Assembly: GCF_000829695.1 (NCBI RefSeq)
Contig: NZ_BBNN01000043.1
Span: 17,322 to 81,321, forward strand
Length of the DNA: 64,000 bases
Direction: 5' to 3'
Origin: Streptomyces sp. NBRC 110035
Lineage (GTDB): Bacteria; Actinomycetota; Actinomycetes; Streptomycetales; Streptomycetaceae
The translations under genes and the position numbers were made by a program. Below the pieces are notes generated by a model that saw only the letters and a list, made by a program, of their open reading frames with translations, made no database searches and had not been told where the DNA came from. Below are positions 27,271 to 35,973 of this stretch, in pieces (within the stretch, counting starts at the first letter, position 1; every line of letters starts with the position of its first letter).

Positions 27271-27843
27271 ATGGCAGCCGGTCGGATCATCTTCCTCAAC
27301 GGCACGTCCAGTTCGGGGAAGTCGAGCATCGCCCGGGAACTGCTCGGCATCCTGGACGACGGTGTCTTCTTCCATCTGGCGGTGGACGCCTTCAACGCGA
27401 TGCGCACGAAGCGGCCCCTCGCGCAGGAGGACCTCGACGCCGCTCTGCGCCGGACGAGAACGGGCTTCCACCGTTCGATCGCGGCCATGGCCGAGGCGGG
27501 CAACGATGTCGTGGTCGACCACGTTCTCAGCGAGCCGTGGCGACTGGTCGACTGCCTGACCGTACTGCGTCCCGCGGACGTACTGTTCGTCGGCGTCCAC
27601 TGCCCACCGGACGAACTGGCCCGCCGCGAAAAGGCCCGTGGCGACCGCCCCTCCGGCCTCGCGGCACTCCAGTACGGCCTGGTCCATCAGCACGGCGACT
27701 ACGACCTCGAATGCGACACCGGCGCGGCGAGTCCACGCGAGTGCGCCGAACTGATCAAGGAATTCCTCCCGCGCCGGCCGACGCCCACCGCCTTCACCCG
27801 CCTCCGCGCCCGGTATCCGACGGACAGCGGTCCGACGGGCTGA
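27271..27843 (+). CDS. chloramphenicol phosphotransferase-like P-loop kinase
   Basis: 190 aa cytoplasmic P-loop protein of the CPT family, whose founder phosphorylates the 3'-hydroxyl of chloramphenicol in the producer S. venezuelae. Walker A is GTSSSGKSS near the N-terminus (residues about 10-18). FHLAVDAFNAMR supplies the Asp of the acceptor-activating region, followed by VVVDHVLSEP and VGVHCPPDELARREKARGDRPSG, the lid region with its paired arginines. Start ATG 27271; no good ribosome site is evident. Substrate unknown; many CPT homologues are not resistance genes. It ends 10 bp from the convergent LacI gene. Confidence 0.85.
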   Translation: MAAGRIIFLNGTSSSGKSSIARELLGILDDGVFFHLAVDAFNAMRTKRPLAQEDLDAALRRTRTGFHRSIAAMAEAGNDVVVDHVLSEPWRLVDCLTVLRPADVLFVGVHCPPDELARREKARGDRPSGLAALQYGLVHQHGDYDLECDTGAASPRECAELIKEFLPRRPTPTAFTRLRARYPTDSGPTG

Positions 27844-27853
27844 GAGCGGAGGT

Positions 27854-28867
27854 TCAGGACGACTCCCGCACCACCAGCTCCGTCGGTAGCGTCAACTGCT
27901 GCCGGGATGCGCCGTGTTGGGTGATGTCGGTGAGGATCCGCGCCATCGTGCGGCCCAGTTCCTCCACCGGCTGACGCACCGTCGTCAGAGGCGGGTTGGT
28001 GTGGCGGGCGAGGACGGAGTCCTCGAATCCGACGACGGCGACATCGCCGGGCACCTGCCGCTTGTGGCGGCGCAGTTCGGCCAGGGCGCCGACCGCCATC
28101 AGGTCGGAGGCGGCGAAGACGGCGTCCAGGTCCGGGACACGTTCAAGAAGCGAACGCATCGCGCGGCTGCCGCCCTCCTCCGTGAAGTCACCTGTTTCAG
28201 CCAGGAGTTCACTCGCCGGCACCCCTGCCTCCCGGTGGGCGTCACGCCAGCCGGCGAGCCGGCTGCGGCCGACGTCCATGTCCAGCGGCCCGGTGATCGT
28301 GGCGATCCTGGTCCTGCCGCCGCGCAGCAGGTGCCGGACCGCCTCGATGGCGCCTCCGGCGTTGTCGGAGTCGACGTAGCTCAGCCGTTCGCCCGCGTTG
28401 CGGCGGCCGGCCAGCACGGTGGGCAGCCCCATCTCCTCCAGCATGCCGGGCAGCCGGTCCTCGGAATGGACGGAGACCAGGAGAACGCCGTCCACACGGC
28501 GCGTTGCCACCGACTCGGTCAGCTGGTCCCGTTCGGCCTGGTCACGGACGAGCATCAGCTGGAGCTGGGTCCGGCTTTCGGCGAGGGCGCCGCTGACGCC
28601 CCGGATCAGCGCGGCGAAGAACGGTTCCGAACCGAGCCGGCTCTCCGACTCCGGGATCACCAGGGCCACGGCGTTGGTCCGGTTGGTCACCAGGCCGCGG
28701 GCAACCGAGTTCGGAACGTAGTTGAGCTCCTTGATCGCCGCCAGGACCCTGGACCGCGCGTCGGCACTGACCAGATCCGATCCGTTGACGACGCGGGACA
28801 CCGTGGTCCTGCCCACGCCGGCACGGGTGGCGACGGTTTTGATCGTGGGACGGTGGTCCCCGGCCAT
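27854..28867 (-). CDS. LacI-family repressor of beta-glucoside operon (CebR-like)
   Basis: 337 aa. Start ATG 28867 behind GGGGGAG. N-terminal HTH TIKTVATRAGVGRTTVSRVVNGSDLVS with hinge LNYVPNSVARGL, then a periplasmic-binding-protein-like effector domain (ALVIPESESRLGSEPFFAALIRG, in part; FAASDLMAVGALAELRR; VGFEDSVLARHTNPPLTTVRQP). It is divergent from an SBP-permease-permease-beta-glucosidase operon, the same arrangement as cebR-cebEFG-bglC, where CebR represses until cellobiose or cellotriose binds. Paired operator-like repeats lie in the shared promoter region. The operator core differs from the classical CebR box at three positions, so it may be a paralogue with another beta-glucoside as inducer. 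Confidence 0.9.
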   Translation of the reverse strand: MAGDHRPTIKTVATRAGVGRTTVSRVVNGSDLVSADARSRVLAAIKELNYVPNSVARGLVTNRTNAVALVIPESESRLGSEPFFAALIRGVSGALAESRTQLQLMLVRDQAERDQLTESVATRRVDGVLLVSVHSEDRLPGMLEEMGLPTVLAGRRNAGERLSYVDSDNAGGAIEAVRHLLRGGRTRIATITGPLDMDVGRSRLAGWRDAHREAGVPASELLAETGDFTEEGGSRAMRSLLERVPDLDAVFAASDLMAVGALAELRRHKRQVPGDVAVVGFEDSVLARHTNPPLTTVRQPVEELGRTMARILTDITQHGASRQQLTLPTELVVRESS

Positions 28868-29055
28868 GTGCTCCCCCTCTTCGGCGGTCGCGGCGACACC
28901 GGCCGCGGAATTGACCAGCGGCAATTCTTGCAGACAGCACAAGAGCGCAAGCGCGTCAGGGCCCGGGGACCGAACGGCGGACACCGGCCCCGGACCACAA
29001 GTTGTGTTCAAGTCATTGACAGACCGGCTGTGCTGCCAGGAGTCTTCGGTCCAGC

Positions 29056-29095
29056 GGTGGGAACGTGCCCACCCCGAAGTGGGCACGTTCCCACC
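29056..29095. promoter_or_regulatory. paired LacI-type operators forming a 16-bp inverted repeat
   Basis: GGTGGGAACGTGCCCA (29056-29071) and its exact reverse complement (29080-29095), separated by 8 bp. Each 14-bp core TGGGAACGTGCCCA is itself near-palindromic and matches the CebR box TGGGAGCGCTCCCA at 11 of 14 positions. The two centres are 22 bp apart, about two helical turns. Located 76 bp upstream of the SBP start. Confidence 0.75.
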
Positions 29096-29170
29096 CCATT
29101 GTCGGAGCCGCTGTGGTCAACGCGGAAATCGTCACTCCGGTGCGTCAGCGCCGTCGCTAGGAGGAGATCC

Positions 29171-30481
29171 ATGGGCAGTCCCGGTTCGTTGCGTACGAGG
29201 GCGGTGGCGGCGACCGCGGTCGTCGGCGCGCTGACGCTCGTCGTCGGCTGCAGCAGCAGTAACGATTCGGCCACGGGTGGTGGCAAGAAGGACGGCAAGG
29301 TCACCATCACCATGGGCCTGTACGGGGTGATGGGCATCAAGGAGACGGGCCTTCTCGAGCAGTACGAGAAGGAGAACCCGAACGTCGACATCAAGGCCGA
29401 GATCGCCGGTGACGAGCAGACGTACTACACCGCGCTGCAGACCAGGCTCGCCGCCGGCAAGGGCCTGAAGGACATCCAGGGCATCGAGATCGGCCGGGCC
29501 AAGGAGATCACCGAGACCCAGGCGGGCAAGTTCGCGGACTTCTCCGATGTATCGGGCACCGACCACTTCCTGCCGTGGAAGGAGTCCCAGATCAGTACCC
29601 AGGACGGCAAGGTGCTGGGCTTGGGCACCGACATCGGCCCGATGGCCGTCTGCTATCGCAAGGACTACTTCGAGCAGGCCGGCCTGCCCACCGACCGCGA
29701 GGAGGTCGCCAAGCTGTGGGAGGGGGACTGGCAGAAGTACGTCGAGGTCGGCCGCACCTTCAAGAAGGACTTCAAGGGTGACGACGTGTCCTACATGGAC
29801 GCGTCCAGCGGCCTGTTCAACGCCATGGTCTACGGCTACCCCGAGCAGTTCTACGACGCCGAGGGCGAGCTGATCTACGACAAGAACCCGGCCGTCAAGG
29901 AGGCGTGGAACCTCGCCGCCGACGCCGCCGAGGACGGCCTGAGCGCCAAGCTCCGCCAGTTCCAGCCGGGTTGGGACCCGGGCCTGGCCAACGGCACGTT
30001 CGCCACGGCCGTGTGCCCGGCGTGGATGCTCAGTCACATCAGCGAGAAGGCCGGCGAGCCGAACAAGGGCAAGTGGGACGTCGCCAGGGCCCCCAAGGGC
30101 GCCAACTGGGGCGGTTCCTTCCTCGGAGTGATCGACCAGAGCCCGGTGAAGGAGGAGGCCAAGAAGCTCGTCGCCTGGCTGACCGCGCCGGAGCAGCAGG
30201 CCCACATCTTCAAGGAGATCGGCAACATCCCGTCCTCGCGCGAGGCGCTGGAGAGCGATGACGTGAAGAACGCCGAGTCGGAGTACTTCAGCGACGCGCC
30301 GATCGGCGAGATCTTCGGCGCCGCCGCCCAGGAGATCCCCGACGAGCAGGTCCTCGGCCGTAAGGACGGCACGATCAAGGACACCTTCTCCCAGGGCCTG
30401 ACTCTGATCGAGCAGCAGGACACCCCGCGTGACGAGGCGTGGAAGACCACCGCGGAGCGCATCGAGAAGGCCGTCGGCTGA
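29171..30481 (+). CDS. sugar ABC transporter substrate-binding lipoprotein (CebE-like)
   Basis: 436 aa extracellular lipoprotein of the CUT1 carbohydrate-binding family. ATG 29171 follows AGGAGGAGAT. The lipobox LVVGC puts the lipid-modified Cys at residue 27, followed by a Ser/Gly linker. The mature part shows VTITMGLYGVMG, a family-typical first strand, LGTDIGPMAVCYRKDYFEQAGLP and the C-lobe WGGSFLGVIDQ. First gene of a four-gene operon with two permeases and a GH1 beta-glucosidase, so the ligand is probably cellobiose or another beta-glucoside. The ATPase is not encoded here; in Streptomyces the shared MsiK usually energises such transporters. Confidence 0.9.
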   Translation: MGSPGSLRTRAVAATAVVGALTLVVGCSSSNDSATGGGKKDGKVTITMGLYGVMGIKETGLLEQYEKENPNVDIKAEIAGDEQTYYTALQTRLAAGKGLKDIQGIEIGRAKEITETQAGKFADFSDVSGTDHFLPWKESQISTQDGKVLGLGTDIGPMAVCYRKDYFEQAGLPTDREEVAKLWEGDWQKYVEVGRTFKKDFKGDDVSYMDASSGLFNAMVYGYPEQFYDAEGELIYDKNPAVKEAWNLAADAAEDGLSAKLRQFQPGWDPGLANGTFATAVCPAWMLSHISEKAGEPNKGKWDVARAPKGANWGGSFLGVIDQSPVKEEAKKLVAWLTAPEQQAHIFKEIGNIPSSREALESDDVKNAESEYFSDAPIGEIFGAAAQEIPDEQVLGRKDGTIKDTFSQGLTLIEQQDTPRDEAWKTTAERIEKAVG

Positions 30482-30572
30482 CCCGTCGCCCCATCGGCCG
30501 TCCGGGCCCGTCCGCAACCTGCCGACGGGCCCGGGGCGGCTCACACATCCGCTCCCAGGAAGGAAAAGTCGG

Positions 30573-31568
30573 GTGGCCACCTCCACCACGAAGGCCCTGG
30601 CCGGCGGGGAGCCCTCGGGCCCGCCGCCGAAGACGGACGGCGAGGGCACCGCCCGGCGGCGCGGCGCGCTGCTGCACCGGCTGGACGTCAGAGGCGCCCC
30701 GTACGCGTTCGTCGCGCCGTTCTTCGTCGTCTTCGCCGCCTTCAGCTTCTACCCCCTCGTCTACACGTCGTGGATCTCCCTGCACCGGGTGGAACTGGCC
30801 ACCCTCGACGTCATGGAATGGGTGGCGTTCGACAACTACGTCGAACTCTGGAACGACGCACGGTTCTGGAACGCGCTGGCGAACACCCTCACCATCGGTG
30901 TCATCTCCACGGTGCCGCAGCTGCTGATGGCGCTCGGCCTGGCGCACCTGCTCAACTACCGGATGCGCGCTTCGCTGTTCTTCCGCGTCGCCTCGCTGGT
31001 CCCCTACGCCACCTCGGTCGCCGCCGCGGCCCTCGTGTTCACCATGATCTTCGAACGCGACTTCGGCATGATCAACTGGGCGCTCGGCACGGTCGGCATC
31101 GACCCGGTGAACTGGGAGGCCGACAAGTGGCCCGCCCAGGTCGCCATCTCCACCATCGTCATCTGGCGCTGGACCGGTTACAACGCGCTGCTCTACCTGG
31201 CCGCCATGCAGGCGATCCCCGCCGAACGGTACGAGGCCGCCGCCATCGACGGCGCCTCCCGGTGGAAGCAGTTCACCCACGTCACCGTCCCCGGAATCCG
31301 CTCCACCATCGTCTTCACCATCGTGCTCTCCACGATCGGCGCCACCCAGCTGTTCGGCGAGCCGCTGATCTTCGGCCAGGGACCCAACGGCGTCACCGGT
31401 GGCGCGGACAACCAGTACCAGACCCTGGGCCTGCTGCTGTACGAGGAGGGCTGGAAGAACTACCAGATGGGCCGCTCGGCCACCGTCGCGTGGGCGATGT
31501 TCCTGCTGCTCGTCCTCGTCTTCGTGGCGCAGCGCCTGATCAAACGCCTGCGTTCCCGTACGTCCTGA
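30573..31568 (+). CDS. sugar ABC transporter permease (CebF/MalF-like)
   Basis: 331 aa, six or more membrane segments. GTG 30573 follows AGGAAGGAAAAG. The cytoplasmic EAA loop that docks the ATPase is EAAAIDGASRWKQFTHVTVP. The N-terminal 40 residues are polar and basic, then APYAFVAPFFVVFAAFSFYPLVYTS begins TM1. Second gene of the beta-glucoside operon, 91 bp after the lipoprotein gene and 12 bp before the next permease. Confidence 0.93.
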   Translation: MATSTTKALAGGEPSGPPPKTDGEGTARRRGALLHRLDVRGAPYAFVAPFFVVFAAFSFYPLVYTSWISLHRVELATLDVMEWVAFDNYVELWNDARFWNALANTLTIGVISTVPQLLMALGLAHLLNYRMRASLFFRVASLVPYATSVAAAALVFTMIFERDFGMINWALGTVGIDPVNWEADKWPAQVAISTIVIWRWTGYNALLYLAAMQAIPAERYEAAAIDGASRWKQFTHVTVPGIRSTIVFTIVLSTIGATQLFGEPLIFGQGPNGVTGGADNQYQTLGLLLYEEGWKNYQMGRSATVAWAMFLLLVLVFVAQRLIKRLRSRTS

Positions 31569-31580
31569 CCTGGAGTCGCC

Positions 31581-32501
31581 ATGACCATCCACAGCCTCCC
31601 GGCCCGGACGGACACCCCGGCCGGGCCCTCCGCCGAGAAGCCGGGCCGCGGCGGCCGCCGGCTGATGCGCCCGCGTGCCGGCCGTCAGCACCACGCCGGC
31701 CCGCTCGCCTACATCCTGCTCGCCGTCATGGCGGTGCTGTCGATCTTCCCGCTGTACTGGACGATGGTGGCGGCCTCCACCGACAACACCCGGGTCAGCC
31801 AGACGCCGCCGCCGTTCCTGCCCGGCCCGAACCTGTTCAGCAACCTCGCCCGAGCCTGGGACGAGGCGGCGATGGGCAAGGCCATGGTCAACAGCCTGAT
31901 CGTGGCCGGAGTGATCGCCATGTCCACGGTGATGTTCGCGACCCTGGCGGGTTTCGCCTTCGCCAAACTGCGGTTCAAGGGGCGCAACGCCCTGCTCATG
32001 CTGGTGATCGGCACCATGCTGGTGCCGCCGCAGCTCGGCGTCGTACCGCTGTTCATGATGATGTCCGAGCTGGGCTGGTCGCAGCAGCTGCCCGCCGTCA
32101 TCTTCCCCACCCTGGTGAGCGCGGTCGGTGTCTTCTTCATGCGGCAGTACCTCTCGGAGGCACTGCCGGACGAACTCGTCGAGGCCGGACGCGTGGACGG
32201 GGCGCACTCGTTGCGGATCTTCTGGAGCATCGTGCTGCCTGTCGCGCGGCCCGCGATGGCGGTCCTGTTCATGATCACCTTCGTGCACGCGTGGAACGAC
32301 TTCTTCTGGCCCTTCGTGGTGCTCGACATGACCAACCCCACGGTCCCCGTCGCCCTCACCCAGCTCAGCGCGGGCTATGTCCGCGACCAGTCGTTGATCA
32401 TGGCCGGCGCGCTGCTCGGCACGCTCCCGCTGCTGGTCATGTTCATCGTCTTCGGCCGCCAGATCGTCAGCGGCATCATGGCGGGCGCCGTCAAGGGCTG
32501 A
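31581..32501 (+). CDS. sugar ABC transporter permease (CebG/MalG-like)
   Basis: 306 aa partner permease. ATG 31581 with GGAG upstream. EAA loop EAGRVDGAHSLRIFWSIVLP; C-terminal PLLVMFIVFGRQIVSGIMAGAVKG is the typical MalG-type ending. Six membrane segments are visible. It forms a heterodimer with the upstream permease; 12-bp spacing implies translational coupling. Confidence 0.93.
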   Translation: MTIHSLPARTDTPAGPSAEKPGRGGRRLMRPRAGRQHHAGPLAYILLAVMAVLSIFPLYWTMVAASTDNTRVSQTPPPFLPGPNLFSNLARAWDEAAMGKAMVNSLIVAGVIAMSTVMFATLAGFAFAKLRFKGRNALLMLVIGTMLVPPQLGVVPLFMMMSELGWSQQLPAVIFPTLVSAVGVFFMRQYLSEALPDELVEAGRVDGAHSLRIFWSIVLPVARPAMAVLFMITFVHAWNDFFWPFVVLDMTNPTVPVALTQLSAGYVRDQSLIMAGALLGTLPLLVMFIVFGRQIVSGIMAGAVKG

Positions 32502-32612
32502 CCGCCGCGTCAAGGACCGGCCGAACGCGCCCGCCGGTCCTGCGCGCAGGCGCCCGCGAACCACCCACGCCCTCGCCCCCGTTTCCACCCCCACCACCTC
32601 GAAAGGACTTAC

Positions 32613-34052
32613 GTGGTCACCGCAGCACAGCAGACCGCGTCCGCCCCGGACGCCGCCCGCACCTTCCCCAAGGGCTTCCTCTGGGGCTCCGCGACCGCCT
32701 CCTACCAGATCGAGGGGGCCGCCGCCGAGGACGGCCGCACACCGTCCATCTGGGACACCTACGCCCGTACCCCCGGCCGGGTCCGCAACGGCGACAACGG
32801 TGACACCGCCACCGACCACTACCACCGCTGGCGTGAGGACGTCGCCCTCATGGCGGAACTCGGCCTGGGTGCCTACCGGTTCTCCCTCGCCTGGCCCCGG
32901 ATCCAGCCCACCGGCCGGGGCCCCGCCGTCCAGAAGGGCCTGGACTTCTACCGGCGTCTCGTCGACGACCTGCTGGACAAGGGCATCCAGCCCGTCGCCA
33001 CCCTCTACCACTGGGATCTGCCGCAGGAGCTGGAGGACGCCGGAGGCTGGCCCGAGCGCGCCACGGCCGAGCGGTTCGCCGAGTACGCGGCCCTCGCCGC
33101 GGACGCCCTGGGCGACCGGGTGAAGACCTGGACCACCCTCAACGAGCCCTGGTGCAGCGCCTTCCTCGGCTACGGCTCCGGCGTGCACGCCCCCGGCCGC
33201 ACCGACCCGGTCGCCGCCCTGCGCGCCGCCCACCACCTCAACCTGGGCCACGGCCTGGCCGTCCAGGCACTGCGCGACCGCCTCCCCGCCGACGCCCGGT
33301 GCTCGGTCACCCTCAACATCCACCAGGTCCGCCCGCTCACCGCCGACGACGCCGACAACGACGCGGTCCGCCGCATCGACGCGCTCGCCAACCGGGTCTT
33401 CACCGGCCCGATGCTCCAGGGCGCCTACCCGGAGGACCTGCTCAAGGACACCGCGGCACTGACCGACTGGTCCTTCGTGCGCGACGGCGACCTGCGGCAG
33501 ATCCACCAGCCGCTGGACTTCCTCGGCGTCAACTACTACAGCCCCACCCTCGTCTCCGCGGCCGACGGCAACGGCACCCACACCTCCGACGGACACGGAA
33601 GGAGCGCCCACAGCCCCTGGCCGGGCGCGGACAAGGTCGCCTTCCACCAGCCGCCCGGCGAGACCACCGCCATGGGCTGGGCCGTCGACCCCACCGGCCT
33701 GTACGACCTGCTGCACCGCCTGGCCGCCGACTTCCCGCGGCTGCCGCTGTACATCACCGAGAACGGCGCGGCGTTCGACGACTACGCGGACCCCTCGGGC
33801 CAGGTCAACGATCCCGCGCGCATCGCGTATGTGCGCGGTCACCTGGCCGCCGTCCACCAGGCCATCGTGGACGGCGTCGACGTACGCGGCTACTTCCTCT
33901 GGTCCCTGCTGGACAACTTCGAGTGGGCGCACGGCTACAGCAAGCGCTTCGGCGCCGTCTACGTGGACTATCCGACCGGCACCCGCATCCCGAAGGCCAG
34001 CGCCCGCTGGTACGCCGAGGTGGTCCGCAGCGGAGTCCTCCCCGGAGCCTGA
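32613..34052 (+). CDS. GH1 beta-glucosidase (BglC-like)
   Basis: 479 aa intracellular family 1 glycosidase hydrolysing imported cellobiose or related beta-glucosides to glucose. GTG 32613 behind GAAAGGA. N-terminal FPKGFLWGSATASYQIEGA is the GH1 signature; TLNEPW gives acid/base Glu178 and ITENGAAFDD the nucleophile Glu383; WSLLDNFEWAHGYSKRFG near the C-terminus forms the aglycone site. No signal peptide. Last gene of the operon, followed by a strong hairpin. In scab-causing species such an enzyme also removes the CebR inducer; a similar feedback role is an inference here. Confidence 0.95.
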   Translation: MVTAAQQTASAPDAARTFPKGFLWGSATASYQIEGAAAEDGRTPSIWDTYARTPGRVRNGDNGDTATDHYHRWREDVALMAELGLGAYRFSLAWPRIQPTGRGPAVQKGLDFYRRLVDDLLDKGIQPVATLYHWDLPQELEDAGGWPERATAERFAEYAALAADALGDRVKTWTTLNEPWCSAFLGYGSGVHAPGRTDPVAALRAAHHLNLGHGLAVQALRDRLPADARCSVTLNIHQVRPLTADDADNDAVRRIDALANRVFTGPMLQGAYPEDLLKDTAALTDWSFVRDGDLRQIHQPLDFLGVNYYSPTLVSAADGNGTHTSDGHGRSAHSPWPGADKVAFHQPPGETTAMGWAVDPTGLYDLLHRLAADFPRLPLYITENGAAFDDYADPSGQVNDPARIAYVRGHLAAVHQAIVDGVDVRGYFLWSLLDNFEWAHGYSKRFGAVYVDYPTGTRIPKASARWYAEVVRSGVLPGA

Positions 34053-34063
34053 CCGCAGGCCGG

Positions 34064-34097
34064 CCCGGTGCGGCACCCTCGCGGGTCCCGCACCGGG
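34064..34097 (+). terminator. hairpin terminator of the beta-glucoside operon
   Basis: Stem CCCGGTGCGG (34064-34073) / CCGCACCGGG (34088-34097), extended inward by ACCC/GGGT across a single mismatch, loop TCGC; 12 bp after the beta-glucosidase stop. Confidence 0.85.
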
Positions 34098-34324
34098 GCG
34101 GGGACCAGGACCTGCCGGGACGCACGCCACCCGTTGCGGACCGCGGCCGCGCGGACGGGAACGAACGAGAACGGAGTGGTGCGTCGGTCCGGGGCGCACG
34201 AGGTGCCACCGGGTTTCGGGGGCGGGGCGACGCTCCACTGCCGCAGGCCGACGTCGTGGCCTTCAGGACCGCCTGCCACACCGCCGCTCGATCCACCCGC
34301 GGCAGCGTCGGCGACGTGACCTCG

Positions 34325-34527
34325 GGCCCCCTCCTCGGTGAGGGTGCCGAGCCCGGCGACGGTCCTGCCGTCCTTGCGGAACATCCCGCCCCCACGTTCC
34401 CCCCGGTTCCCATGGACTCGGAGTCCCAGCCGAGTACCGCGCCCCGGAAGGCCGCGGCGGCCCGGACGCCGGGGGTGCCCAGGTCGAACCGGCAGGGAGA
34501 GCCGGGGGCGGACCCAGCGGTGATCAC
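34325..34527 (-). pseudogene. VOC (glyoxalase-like) protein relic
   Basis: GTG 34527 with an intact GGAGGGA ribosome site begins VITAGSAPGSPCRFDLGTP, then RAAAAFRGAVLGWDSESM, the first beta-alpha-beta of a Streptomyces VOC protein. After a frameshift near 34390 the next frame reads MFRKDGRTVAGLGTLTEEGA, the expected continuation, after which homology ends. Only about 65 of 250 residues remain. The flanking stretches 34098-34324 and 34528-34815 show nothing else I can support. Confidence 0.65.
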
Positions 34528-34815
34528 GACGATTCCCTCCGCTGTTCCCGTGTCGTTCCGCGTGGTCCCGGCGTGCCACCAGGCCCTGACAGCCGCTCCT
34601 CGACCGGTCCGGTCCACGGCCCCGCGGAACCGGGGTGCCGACACCACGCAGCCCACGCGCCGGCCCCCTTCACCCGTATCGCCCATGGCACGCGCCCGGT
34701 CCCGGCCCGGAGGCCCGGAGCACGCGGTGCTGTGTCGCGGGGCCCGCAAAGGAACGCCGGTTATTAGTCGTCCCGCCCTCCTTGCCCCCTCCTGCCGCGT
34801 GGCGGCAAAGTCATC

Positions 34816-34872
34816 GCTAATCCGCATTAGCACTGCACAGGTGCCCCGCAGTGCGTACCTAATGCGCATTAG
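34816..34872. promoter_or_regulatory. two LacI-type operators (CTAAT...ATTAG)
   Basis: CTAATGCGCATTAG at 34859-34872 is a perfect 14-bp palindrome 15 bp before the downstream LacI gene; GCTAATCCGCATTAGC at 34816-34831 is the same with one mismatched pair. Centres are 42 bp apart, about four helical turns, consistent with cooperative repression of the LacI gene's own promoter. Confidence 0.75.
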
Positions 34873-34887
34873 TCGAAGGGGTGGAGC

Positions 34888-35973
34888 ATGGCGGAAAAGA
34901 TCCCTTCCGCGCAGCGGCGCGGCCGGCCGCGCCAGGCCGAGGTGGCCCGGCTCGCCGGGGTGTCCCAGACCACGGTGTCGCTGGTGCTCGGCGGCAACAA
35001 GCAGGGCATCGCCCTGCACGAGGACACCCGTGCACGGGTACTGTCCGCCGCGCGCGAGCTCGGTTACGTGCCCGACCCGGCCGCCCGCCGTCTCGCCGCC
35101 GCCCGGAACAATCTCCTCGGCGTCTTCAGTTTCACCGCCACCTTCCCGACCGCCGTGGAGCACTCGTACTACCCGTTCCTCGTCGGTGTGGAGCAGGAGG
35201 CCGCCGCCCAGGGCTACGACCTGGTGCTCTTCACCGGCTCCAGCTCCGGCGGGGCACAGGCGGGGGAGCCCGGAGCGCTGAACCGGGTGCGCCTCGCGGA
35301 CGGTTGCCTGTTCCTCGGCCGTCATGTCCCCGACGACCAGTTGCGGCAGCTCGTCGCCGACGGCTACCCGGCCGTGCACATCGGCCGCCGCGAGGAGCCG
35401 GAGGGACTCGCCTGGGTCGGCGCCGACTACGTCGCCGCCGGAGCCGAGGTCGTCCGGCACCTCGCCGGGCTCGGCCACCGGCGTGTCGTCCTCGTCCGCG
35501 AGGACGACGACGCCCCGGCCTCCACCGACCGCGAGCGCGGCTTCCGCACCGGGCTTGCCGAATGCGCCGGCCGGCGTGCCATGGACGACCCCGCGGCCGT
35601 GGTCCGCACCGCGCGCCCCGCGGGCGACATCACACCCGCGTGGGTGCGTGCCCGGCTCGCCGAGGGCGTCACCGCCTTCGTCGCCGAGGAGACCGACACC
35701 GGAGCGGCCTGGCGGGCCCTGCACACGGCCGTCGCCGCCGCCGGGCTCGACGTGCCCGGCGGCGTGTCGCTGGCGCTGCTCGGGTCCCCGCCCGCCGACC
35801 TGGCCGCCGCCCGGTCACCGACCGGCTTCGACGTCCCCCGGGCCGAACTGGGCGCCGCCGCGGTCCGCATGCTCACCGCACAGCTCTCCGGCCAGGAGCG
35901 CGCCGAGTCTCTCGTGGCCTGCGGCTTCCGCGCCGGGCACACCACGGGCCCACCGCCCGGCGGGACCCGCTGA
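34888..35973 (+). CDS. LacI-family transcriptional regulator
   Basis: 361 aa. ATG 34888 follows AAGGGGTGGAGC. HTH EVARLAGVSQTTVSLVLGG, then VLSAARELGYVPDPAARRLA hinge and an effector-binding domain (GVFSFTATFPTAVEHSYYPFLVG...; IGRREEP; GHRRVVLVREDDDAPASTDRERGF). The signature hinge helix is present. It is first in a co-directional set with an FAD oxidoreductase, a hydantoinase fragment and a transporter, probably the genes it once controlled. Two operator palindromes precede it. The inducer is unknown; the neighbourhood suggests a sugar or sugar acid. Confidence 0.92.
   Translation: MAEKIPSAQRRGRPRQAEVARLAGVSQTTVSLVLGGNKQGIALHEDTRARVLSAARELGYVPDPAARRLAAARNNLLGVFSFTATFPTAVEHSYYPFLVGVEQEAAAQGYDLVLFTGSSSGGAQAGEPGALNRVRLADGCLFLGRHVPDDQLRQLVADGYPAVHIGRREEPEGLAWVGADYVAAGAEVVRHLAGLGHRRVVLVREDDDAPASTDRERGFRTGLAECAGRRAMDDPAAVVRTARPAGDITPAWVRARLAEGVTAFVAEETDTGAAWRALHTAVAAAGLDVPGGVSLALLGSPPADLAAARSPTGFDVPRAELGAAAVRMLTAQLSGQERAESLVACGFRAGHTTGPPPGGTR

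Noticed and set aside
30375..34238. 1,287-aa minus-strand frame over the beta-glucoside operon
   Set aside because: Antisense shadow of four well-supported genes; Val/Gly/His/Arg-rich without motifs.
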